Positions 36,376 to 43,724 of a stretch of 64,000 bases of DNA are shown piece after piece; position 1 is the first letter of the stretch, and each line of letters begins with the position of its first letter. The notes below the pieces were generated by a model. That model searched no databases and had not been told where the DNA came from. It was given only the letters and a program-made list of their open reading frames with translations. This stretch comes from Bacteroidales bacterium (GTDB lineage Bacteria; Bacteroidota; Bacteroidia; Bacteroidales; Bacteroidaceae), in the NCBI GenBank assembly GCA_015060905.1, contig SUXQ01000007.1, forward strand, positions 72,680 through 136,679. The letters are read 5' to 3'. The translations under genes and the position numbers were made by a program.

Positions 36376-39120
36376 ATGAACGATTTAATTAATTTTAGAG
36401 AAAAATTCGATGTTCTAAAAGCCACAAAAGAGCAAAGCTCCATGTATGAACTATTTAAAAAATCATGTGACATAAAAAATGCTATTCTAAAAAACAGCAC
36501 CATAACTTTAGAATGCGCAACAAATTCCGAACTGTCGAATATTAGAAAGAATATTTTAAACGACATTAAACAATTTCAAAAATCTATCAAAGATTATGTG
36601 TTGTCAGTAGAAGACGATTCCGAGAATGTTAATTATGCAACTATTACAGATTTCAAATCAGCAAAAAAAGAATTAGCAGAACTGATTACCCAAGAGGAAG
36701 ATTTGAATATTTATGATAATGACAATAATTCAGGTTTTTTAAATCTTAAAGAAATACCGGGATTAAAAAAACACGAGGAAACGCTTAATATTGTAAAAGA
36801 GAGTTGCGAAAAAAGTAAATATACAGTACTGATGATAGGTGAATATCAATCAGGAAAGACTACTACGCTTGAAGCTATATGCGAAGGACGCCACATAAAT
36901 GCTATTGGCACAGGAAATGCAACATCAGCAGTACCTATGTATGTTTCATACTCAGAGAAAGAAAATTTTAATATTGAATGGAAGTCAAAGGAGCGATTAA
37001 AGCAAATATTCACATATCTTATCGAAGTATTTGATGATTTCAAATACCAAGAATTCGACCTCGATAACGAAGAAACAAGAAAAACATGGCTTTCAAAAAT
37101 TGAAGAATTGAGAAATTCTAATTCTTGTCCACCTGACATTAAACAAATAGCCATATGTTCTTTACTCTTGAAATATTATAAAACAAAAGAATTAGATGAG
37201 TTTGTTAACAATATTACAAATAGTCATATACCATCAATTACAAAGTTTCCTGATGAAATTAACCAAAGATGGAAAAATTTTGGTTCTGATAATTTCAAGA
37301 TTGAAGAATCATTGTTCATATTTGTTGAACAAGTAAATTATTACTGTCCATCCACTATTCTAAAAGATTTAAATTGTACATTTATAGACTGCCCAGGTCT
37401 GTTTAACAATTCATATGATACAGAAATCACAAATAAAATTTTAGCAAATGTTAATGCCATAATGTATCTTCTACCATATGAAAAAGGGTTTGGTAAAAAC
37501 GTTAATGATTCTATATATAAAATAAAGAATCATTACAAGGATGTACATCGAAAATTGTTTATAGCGCAAAATCTTTCGTTGATAAAAGATAATTTATTTA
37601 TTGAGGATAATTGTGATAAAATTAGAAATATGTTTGGCGAAAAGAAAGAAGTAGTACTATATGATGCTCACTTAGCTTATTTAGGCCAAACATTATATTC
37701 TTATAATCACAATTTATTATCCAGTGAGGATGTGTCTCATTTTTGCAAACCTGTAGAAATAAAAAAGATTAAAGAAAAAACTGAAATCGAATTTAAAGAT
37801 TTTGATGAAGCATTTAAATATCATATAAAAAGTTATTTAGATATAATAGAAAGTTCCGAATTCCCTCCTAAAGCTGAAGCAATTATAAACGCAAGCAATT
37901 TTAATGAATTAATCACAAAACTGCAAGAATTTATTAATGAGAATGAAGCATATTCAATAATCGTTGGTGAAGGTGTAGATAAATTATCATCAGAATTGAC
38001 TTCACTACGAACAACATTATACACTTCACATATAGAACCATATTTTGCAGGTAAAGAAAAAATAGAATCGCTATGGGAAAATCGACTAAGTAAGGCCGAA
38101 ACTTTTCAAACAACAGTTTCCAATATTAAGGAAAAAATATTATTTGGCAATAATAATAACAGAGGAGAACTTTCCAAACGTTTAACAGAAGAGGTGTATA
38201 AAAAATTATTTACGAACGATTTTTATAATGATTTATTTGGTACTATCAGTGATACTATATATAACAACAGAACAAAAATTACCGCTTATATGGGCATTAG
38301 AGGTTTTGATAAACAAGCATTTAAAAACTTCATAACCCCATTAATTAATAAAGAAATTTTCGAGCTCATTAATGGTAGAATTAAATATTGGCACAATATT
38401 CTAAAAACAGGACAGGACCAAGATTTTGCAAATATTTTTACACCAAGAATGAAAGAACTTGAAGTAACCCTCAAAGATGAGTGGCGTGAATTATTTTATG
38501 ACTATGATAACAAAAATTTTCAATTACATAACTATATTTCATTGCATCCATACATCGAAGACTATTACAAAGACATGAATAATAATATTATTGGTCAATC
38601 ATATGGTCACTTTGGTTCCACGGTTTCTCAGATAGCTATACCTGCTACTATAGTAGCAGAAATAGGAGTTATTGTCGGGAGTATCGCAGCTATGGTATCA
38701 ACAGCGGTTGCTGTACTGTTTGCTGTAGGTTTCTTAAACCCAATAGGATGGGGTGCTATTCTTGTAGGAGGGCCAGCTATTGCATTATCAATAGCCACGA
38801 GAGGCAAAGAATGGGTTAGAAAAGAGTTCAAAAAACTCTTCAAAAGTGAGTTGAGTGAAGTTTTTTACAGAGAAAACATCTACAGCAAATTTACGGGAAT
38901 TATAGAAACACAAATAAACGTTATCCTTAAAAAATGTAACGAAACAATATCTTTAAACATAGAGAAGATGAAAATGGAAAGAGATATTGCAACTTCGTTG
39001 TCTGAAGAAGATAGCGAAAAAAACTGTATTGAGGCAGTAGATGCAATTAGCACAATTAATCAGCAATTAAGGAAGTATAAAGATTTCAAAGAAAAACATG
39101 TAATATATGAAGAAGCTTAG
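36376..39120 (+). CDS. Dynamin-like large GTPase
   Basis: 914 aa. N-terminal helical region (~1-135), then a dynamin-type G domain: P-loop GEYQSGKTT (~154-162), G2-like TGNATSAVPM, G3 DCPG (338-341 in FIDCPGLFNN); a canonical G4 (T/N)KxD was not found. A long helical stalk follows, then a hydrophobic double segment ~752-808 (IAIPATIVAEIGVIVGSIAA, VLFAVGFLNPIGWGAILVGG) flanked by basic residues (RKEFKKLFK), a membrane paddle-like insert as in bacterial dynamin-like proteins, and a C-terminal helical bundle. Likely remodels or senses membranes with GTP. Its end overlaps the next GTPase gene by 14 nt. Confidence 0.85.
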   Translation: MNDLINFREKFDVLKATKEQSSMYELFKKSCDIKNAILKNSTITLECATNSELSNIRKNILNDIKQFQKSIKDYVLSVEDDSENVNYATITDFKSAKKELAELITQEEDLNIYDNDNNSGFLNLKEIPGLKKHEETLNIVKESCEKSKYTVLMIGEYQSGKTTTLEAICEGRHINAIGTGNATSAVPMYVSYSEKENFNIEWKSKERLKQIFTYLIEVFDDFKYQEFDLDNEETRKTWLSKIEELRNSNSCPPDIKQIAICSLLLKYYKTKELDEFVNNITNSHIPSITKFPDEINQRWKNFGSDNFKIEESLFIFVEQVNYYCPSTILKDLNCTFIDCPGLFNNSYDTEITNKILANVNAIMYLLPYEKGFGKNVNDSIYKIKNHYKDVHRKLFIAQNLSLIKDNLFIEDNCDKIRNMFGEKKEVVLYDAHLAYLGQTLYSYNHNLLSSEDVSHFCKPVEIKKIKEKTEIEFKDFDEAFKYHIKSYLDIIESSEFPPKAEAIINASNFNELITKLQEFINENEAYSIIVGEGVDKLSSELTSLRTTLYTSHIEPYFAGKEKIESLWENRLSKAETFQTTVSNIKEKILFGNNNNRGELSKRLTEEVYKKLFTNDFYNDLFGTISDTIYNNRTKITAYMGIRGFDKQAFKNFITPLINKEIFELINGRIKYWHNILKTGQDQDFANIFTPRMKELEVTLKDEWRELFYDYDNKNFQLHNYISLHPYIEDYYKDMNNNIIGQSYGHFGSTVSQIAIPATIVAEIGVIVGSIAAMVSTAVAVLFAVGFLNPIGWGAILVGGPAIALSIATRGKEWVRKEFKKLFKSELSEVFYRENIYSKFTGIIETQINVILKKCNETISLNIEKMKMERDIATSLSEEDSEKNCIEAVDAISTINQQLRKYKDFKEKHVIYEEA

Positions 39121-40573
39121 GTTTGGTATTGTTGGGCAATATCAGTCCGGCAAATCTCTTTTTATAAACTGTTTATTAGAACGTCCTATTGCTTCCGTAG
39201 GCATAGGGACCGCCACTACACATACAATAATTAATTACTTTTATTCAGAAAATGATGAATATATAAAAATAATTAAAGATAACGAAAGCGATATAACAAG
39301 ACCGATTGAGCAGTTAAAAAATTTCGACACGGACGAATCTACAAAAGTTATAAATGTATACTTACATAATGAAATATTAAAACATTATGTAATTACTGAT
39401 ATGCCGGGATTTGGAAGTAACGACAGAGATAATGAAGCCGCTTTATCAGTTCTTCAGAATATAGACTATGCAATTGTAATAACTTCAAATAACAAATCAT
39501 TTGGAATAGAAAGCTCCGCTTATAATGATTTTTGCATATTGCAACGTTATAATATACCATATTATTTTTTCATTAATTGTACAGAATTTGTTAGAGCAGG
39601 CCAATGGAATCCACATGAAGATAACAATAAAACTTTAGCAATGAATGATTTGGGAGTTATAAGCTTTTATAAGCCTATTTCATACCCCTTTAATGAAAAT
39701 GAGATTCCCATTGTAAATCTTATGTGGTATTGGTACTCTATACAAGATAATAATAATGAAATTCTTCAAAGAAGAGAAATAAGAAAAGCAATTGCAGAAT
39801 ATGAATTGGATAGTAGTTTAATAAGCAGAGAGGAAATAAGAAAAGCGAGCAATTTTGAACTTATAGAAAAAATTTTCAGTATGGACAACAAAGCATATTT
39901 AGAACTAAAGAGAGAGTTTAAAGAAGAAATACTTCGTCTTAAAGATGAAATTTGTCCGGTAGGAACAATTCAAGCATTTGCGTATAAACAAATCCCCAAA
40001 GGCTGGATGGTTTGTGATGGAAGAAAATTGGACCCCAAAGTTCATTGTGAATTATTTAATGCCATAGGAACAACTTTTGGCGGAGACGGTGAGAATTATT
40101 TCTGTATACCCGATTTAAGAGGACTATTTATTCGAGGATGGGACGATGTTGCCAATATTGATGAAGAGCGACAGTTTGGAACATACCAAGAAGATTCGTT
40201 ACAAGAGCATAGCCATAACGTAGCAAATTGCTCGGAAGCAGGCAGGCATTTTCATTATATTGGGTATTTAGAATATCTTACATATGAAGCAGACATATTG
40301 AGCACGAAATATTATCATAAACATGTATGCGATCATAAAGATAGTAACAAAAAGGGAAATAGAGATACTGACTTTGACGGTTCTCATAAACATGAAATTC
40401 AAATAGGAGCTCCTATTGACAGTAATAGCCCAGTTCGCTATACTAATGAAACACGCCCCAAGAACTGTGCTTTATTATACTGTATTAAAGTAAATCCATT
40501 AATTGAAGGCGGGGAAGTAATAGGAAAACAAATAACCTTCCAAGATATTCTTGATGGTGTAAAAAGAAAATGA
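39107..40573 (+). CDS. GTPase fused to a phage tail-collar (PF07484-like) domain
   Basis: 488 aa. Residues 1-~215 are a second dynamin-like G domain: P-loop GQYQSGKS (10-17), TATTHT (G2-like), DMPG (98-101 in VITDMPGFGSND); the G4 position is INCTE, not canonical. Residues ~220-280 are a charged helix. Residues 283-345 are a tail-collar domain: CPVGTIQAFAYKQIPKGWMV, CDGRKLDP, LFNAIGTTFGGDG, IPDLRGLFIRGWDD; the end ETRPKNCALLYCIKV (448-462) is the matching collar C-terminus. Between them lie His pairs (EHSH, HFH, HKH) like the metal-binding HxH motifs of tail-fibre tips. Translationally coupled to the dynamin gene. I know no described protein joining these domains. Confidence 0.85.
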   Translation: MKKLRFGIVGQYQSGKSLFINCLLERPIASVGIGTATTHTIINYFYSENDEYIKIIKDNESDITRPIEQLKNFDTDESTKVINVYLHNEILKHYVITDMPGFGSNDRDNEAALSVLQNIDYAIVITSNNKSFGIESSAYNDFCILQRYNIPYYFFINCTEFVRAGQWNPHEDNNKTLAMNDLGVISFYKPISYPFNENEIPIVNLMWYWYSIQDNNNEILQRREIRKAIAEYELDSSLISREEIRKASNFELIEKIFSMDNKAYLELKREFKEEILRLKDEICPVGTIQAFAYKQIPKGWMVCDGRKLDPKVHCELFNAIGTTFGGDGENYFCIPDLRGLFIRGWDDVANIDEERQFGTYQEDSLQEHSHNVANCSEAGRHFHYIGYLEYLTYEADILSTKYYHKHVCDHKDSNKKGNRDTDFDGSHKHEIQIGAPIDSNSPVRYTNETRPKNCALLYCIKVNPLIEGGEVIGKQITFQDILDGVKRK

Positions 40574-40790
40574 AAAGCCTAACAGGTGTTATTGGGGGAT
40601 AAAGTTGGAATATATATGTTTGTAAATTGTATTCTTTTTTCTTATCGGGAAAATGTTCACTTAGCGTTTAAATCTGTGAGATGAAGAGTTTTGAGCATAT
40701 ATAAAAAGAGTTCATATTAAGGATAAATGGTAATAGATACATAAAATTCCCATCTCCTTACTAATGAATGTATAACTAAAAAAAGATACT

Positions 40791-41720
40791 ATGTCATTAT
40801 TAGATTTTTTTGAGAAAATTTTACCTGAGAGCTGGTTTGGCGATGTTCGTACAAACTACGGAGATATACTTAGTGATGAACTTATAATGGATTCTGTGCA
40901 GAATGCAAGTACGTTCTTTAATATCGAAGACCCTATGCTTGTTGTAGAATATACAACAACCGGTGTGTTGCCTAATGACGATGTTTCTACAAATGATGAT
41001 ATATTGGTGTTTAGTCGTGAGCAGCTCGTAGATTTGGGGATAACCGGTAAAGATGGTCTCGACCTTGTAATGACACACGAATGTACTCATAGGATGTTGC
41101 AGGGAATGGATCACTTAAACTTATCTTCGCATCAAGAGGAACTTTGTTGTGATTTTATGGCAGGTGTACGTGCGGGGCTCAGTGGAATTGATGTATCGCA
41201 AATGGAAAACTCGTTAATACATACTTCCGAATCAGAAACACATCCGGCAGGATGCAATAGAGTTAATTCTATCGAAGCCGGAATTAAATTTGCACAAGAA
41301 TATTATGCAGTTCATGAAGTAGCACCTACTTTTAACGACTGTCTAGATAACTTTTGCAAAAATGTGACTGACATTGCACAGAATGGAGCAATAAGCCTTA
41401 GGACGGAAGATATTTCTGCTTATACCAACGCAGGAGAAACAATTGGCAGTGTGGCATTTGTTGATAATAATTTTGATGAAAATAATGCAACAATCAAAGA
41501 ATATACTTCGGATGAGATAAAGAGAAACATTACAAAAGCCGACAGTGAAAGACGCTACCACGAGGGGATGGTAAGCCATCATACATATATGGCCAAGCAC
41601 GGGTTAAGTGAGGCTGATACAAAATATCATCTTAGCGAAGCCGGAAAGCACCAAAGAAGCGCAGATGAATGGAAAAGCAAAGCTCAAAAATGGAGATGGA
41701 CTAAACCTGATACTAAGTAA
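40791..41720 (+). CDS. HExxH metallopeptidase-like protein
   Basis: 309 aa, no signal peptide. The zincin motif is LVMTHECTHRMLQG with HECTH at 96-100; the following QEELCCDFMAGVRAGL (115-130) supplies candidate third ligands (Glu116, Glu117 or Asp121), and HPAGCNRVNSI a further conserved-looking block. The C-terminal ~60 residues are basic and helical with many His and Lys (YHEGMVSHHTYMAKHG). Separated from the GTPase operon by 217 bp in which I see no gene, only AT-rich DNA, so it may have its own promoter. Could be a protease effector of the island or a processing enzyme; its target is unknown. Confidence 0.65.
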   Translation: MSLLDFFEKILPESWFGDVRTNYGDILSDELIMDSVQNASTFFNIEDPMLVVEYTTTGVLPNDDVSTNDDILVFSREQLVDLGITGKDGLDLVMTHECTHRMLQGMDHLNLSSHQEELCCDFMAGVRAGLSGIDVSQMENSLIHTSESETHPAGCNRVNSIEAGIKFAQEYYAVHEVAPTFNDCLDNFCKNVTDIAQNGAISLRTEDISAYTNAGETIGSVAFVDNNFDENNATIKEYTSDEIKRNITKADSERRYHEGMVSHHTYMAKHGLSEADTKYHLSEAGKHQRSADEWKSKAQKWRWTKPDTK

Positions 41721-41798
41721 ACAATCTTTTAAAATCTGTAATTTACAAAAAGTGAACAAAGAAAATTATTTACAAAATAACTCTAAACATAAATTAAA

Positions 41799-41972
41799 AT
41801 GAACAAAGCAATATTTTTTATCGTATTAATGGCAATTGCAAGTGTAGTGATTATAGGAACACAATCTTTGTTTGAAAATATTCTCTCTCCTACTGTTTTA
41901 AGATTTATACTAGTAGGCGAATCATTCGTATTTTATTCAATATGGAGAAATTTCCACAATCAAAATAATTAA
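41799..41972 (+). CDS. 57-aa two-helix membrane protein at the island's right edge
   Basis: ATG at 41799, stop TAA at 41970-41972. Two hydrophobic segments: ~4-20 (AIFFIVLMAIASVVIIG) and ~31-48 (PTVLRFILVGESFVFYSI), with a polar Asn/His/Gln tail. The stop's last base is the first base of the right 93-bp repeat, so the gene just fits within the island. Size and topology recall small immunity, holin-like or toxin membrane proteins, but nothing specific is recognised. Preceded by an A-rich leader. Confidence 0.5.
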   Translation: MNKAIFFIVLMAIASVVIIGTQSLFENILSPTVLRFILVGESFVFYSIWRNFHNQNN

Positions 41973-42064
41973 CCAACTGACACAACCGGCCGACCACCCG
42001 GTAAACATCTACCACCCCGAAGGAGAATACCTCAAAGGATTGGTAATTTACGTAGAATAATCCA
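41972..42064 (+). repeat. 93-bp direct repeat, right copy (rlmI 3'-end duplicate; putative attR)
   Basis: Exact copy of 32215-32307, including the rlmI stop codon, detached from any open rlmI frame. It marks the right boundary of the AT-rich island; chromosomal-type sequence resumes after it. Confidence 0.97.
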
Positions 42065-42075
42065 TATTAACACAA

Positions 42076-42127
42076 AATAATTAATCGGGCGTTCCCAAAA
42101 ATGGGCCGCCCGATTAATTATTTTTAT
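42076..42127 (+). terminator. Strong terminator after the right repeat
   Basis: Perfect 16-bp stem AATAATTAATCGGGCG/CGCCCGATTAATTATT (42076-42091, 42107-42122) with an inner CCC/GGG pairing, followed by TTTT. It lies 12 bp after the duplicated rlmI stop, as expected if it was the original rlmI terminator before the island arrived; it now ends island transcription. Confidence 0.88.
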
Positions 42128-42244
42128 AAAAAACATGTAAAAATCATTTGCCGAACAAAAAAAATCAGTAACTTTATCCACGAAGAACACAACAATAATT
42201 ATTCTTCCTATTTTTCAAGAGATTACTTTAAATATAAGAATACT

Positions 42245-43402
42245 ATGAAAAAGAAAATCAAAATGGGCATGTTGGGCGGAGGCCCCGGCTCTTTCATTGG
42301 CCCCGTACACCGCATGGCCGCAAATTTGGACGGCCTTATAGAACTTGTGTGCGGATGTTTCAGTTCTAATCCCGAAAAGTCGGCTCAAGCAGGCGAGGAA
42401 CTTTTTTTACCCCAAGAGCGTGTATATACCTCGTATCAAGAAATGATTGAAAAGGAAGCACAGCTTCCCGCCGATGAGCGCATGGACTTTCTTGCCATCG
42501 TAACCCCCAACCATTTGCATTACGCACCCGCAGCAATGGCATTGGAGGCAGGCTTCCACGTAGCATTGGACAAGCCCATCACCTATTCATTGGAAGAGGC
42601 AAAAAGCCTCGCCGAAATTGTCGCACGCACCGGCAAGAGACTATTGCTGACCCACACATACAGCGGATACCCGCTTGTAAAAGCCGCCCGCTACCGCGTG
42701 CAACGCGGAGACTTAGGAAAGATACGTCGCGTATTTGTAGAATACCCGCAAGGATGGCTCTCGACTGACTGTGCCTCGGTAAACAAACAAGCCGCATGGC
42801 GCGTAGACCCCACACGTTCGGGCAAGGCTGGTTGTATGGGAGACATTGGCACACACGCTTTTCATCTTGCAAACTATATTACAGGCCTGAAAGTAGAGGA
42901 ATTATGCGCCGAGCTTAATTCATTCGTGCCCGACCGCTTGTTGGACGACGACGGAACAGTGATGATACGTTACGAAGGTGGCGCACGCTGTCTGCTAAGC
43001 GCATCGCAGGTGTGCGCAGGAGTGGAAAATGGACTGAACATAAGGATTTACGGCGAAAAAGGCGGACTCGAATGGCGTCAGGACAGCCCAAACACCATGA
43101 TATTCCGTCCCGTCGATGGCACCGCACAAATTATCCGCACCGCAACCGCAAGCATCGTATCCCCCGCGGCGCAGCACAACTCGCGCGTCCCCGGCGGACA
43201 CCCCGAAGGATTCATCGAAGCATTTGCCAACCTCTACCGTAACTTTGCACTTACACTGATGGCAGACGCCGAAGGACGCGAGCCATCGGAACATTGTCTC
43301 GATTTTCCATCAATAGAAGATGGAATAGACGGCATGCAATTTGTAGACACAGTGGTAGAATCATCGGCACAAAATGCAGCTTGGGTAAAATGGGAAAAAT
43401 AA
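42245..43402 (+). CDS. Gfo/Idh/MocA-family oxidoreductase
   Basis: 385 aa from ATG at 42245; an upstream in-frame ATG at 42101 falls within the terminator hairpin. The NAD(P)-binding start reads KMGMLGGGPGSFIGPVHR; LAIVTPNHLHYAPAAMALEA and HVALDKPITYSLEEAKSLA (substrate-site Lys of the DKP motif, as EKP in relatives) follow; C-terminal beta domain with GGHPEGFIEAFANLY. No signal peptide, so cytosolic. Oxidises or reduces a sugar, cyclitol or sugar acid that cannot be named from sequence. Monocistronic. Confidence 0.9.
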   Translation: MKKKIKMGMLGGGPGSFIGPVHRMAANLDGLIELVCGCFSSNPEKSAQAGEELFLPQERVYTSYQEMIEKEAQLPADERMDFLAIVTPNHLHYAPAAMALEAGFHVALDKPITYSLEEAKSLAEIVARTGKRLLLTHTYSGYPLVKAARYRVQRGDLGKIRRVFVEYPQGWLSTDCASVNKQAAWRVDPTRSGKAGCMGDIGTHAFHLANYITGLKVEELCAELNSFVPDRLLDDDGTVMIRYEGGARCLLSASQVCAGVENGLNIRIYGEKGGLEWRQDSPNTMIFRPVDGTAQIIRTATASIVSPAAQHNSRVPGGHPEGFIEAFANLYRNFALTLMADAEGREPSEHCLDFPSIEDGIDGMQFVDTVVESSAQNAAWVKWEK

Positions 43403-43451
43403 CACAATCCTACAACGTTTACCATAAATAAACAGTTGTTTCAAAATACAG

Positions 43452-43485
43452 TAAGGTGTAGTCTCAAAAAAAAGGCTACACCTTA
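43452..43485 (+). terminator. Terminator of the Gfo/Idh gene
   Basis: Stem TAAGGTGTAG/CTACACCTTA (43452-43461, 43476-43485) followed by TTATTTTC. Confidence 0.8.
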
Positions 43486-43568
43486 TTATTTTCATTCATT
43501 GGAAACAACGAATATATTATACCTTTTTACTTTTAACATTTCACAATTGCTTTTTTTCCAAAAAAACC

Positions 43569-43600
43569 TTTGCCATATAAAGAAATATATAGTATTTTTG
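43569..43600 (+). promoter_or_regulatory. Promoter of the DUF5723 operon; the 43403-43724 gap
   Basis: TTTG (43569-43572), 20 nt, TATTTTTG (43593-43600): a full match to the Bacteroidetes consensus. The leader is about 115 nt. Apart from this and the preceding terminator, the 322-bp gap holds no gene. Confidence 0.7.
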
Positions 43601-43724
43601 TCAAAAATTAACATCTGCAAGAGTGAATCAAAAAAAAGTACAAAATCATCGTCCATAAACCCAAAGTACACACTCTGTTAATTTAATCTTTATCTTAGAA
43701 TTACATAATTAAAAAATAAAAGCT

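Larger units (their letters stand above)
32308..42064 (+). mobile_element. ~9.76-kb AT-rich genomic island inserted at the 3' end of rlmI
   Basis: Bounded by the 93-bp direct repeats (one copy counted in), period 9757 bp. The interior is clearly AT-richer than the chromosomal genes on both sides, with AAA/AAT/ATA-heavy codons. All genes are on the + strand: RNA candidate, sigma factor, anti-sigma-like, two paralogous coiled-coil proteins, dynamin-like GTPase, GTPase-collar fusion, metallopeptidase-like, small membrane protein. No integrase, transposase, relaxase or replication gene is visible, so it is either mobilised in trans, decayed, or entered by homologous recombination. Intact reading frames and identical repeats suggest recent arrival. 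Confidence 0.85.

Noticed and set aside
32308..42064. Prophage or integrative conjugative element
   Set aside because: No capsid, terminase, portal, relaxase, VirB or integrase genes; the only phage-like part is the tail-collar domain fused to a GTPase.
42101..42244. Upstream start for the Gfo/Idh gene
   Set aside because: The ATG is within the right arm of the terminator hairpin; the Rossmann motif begins right after the ATG at 42245.
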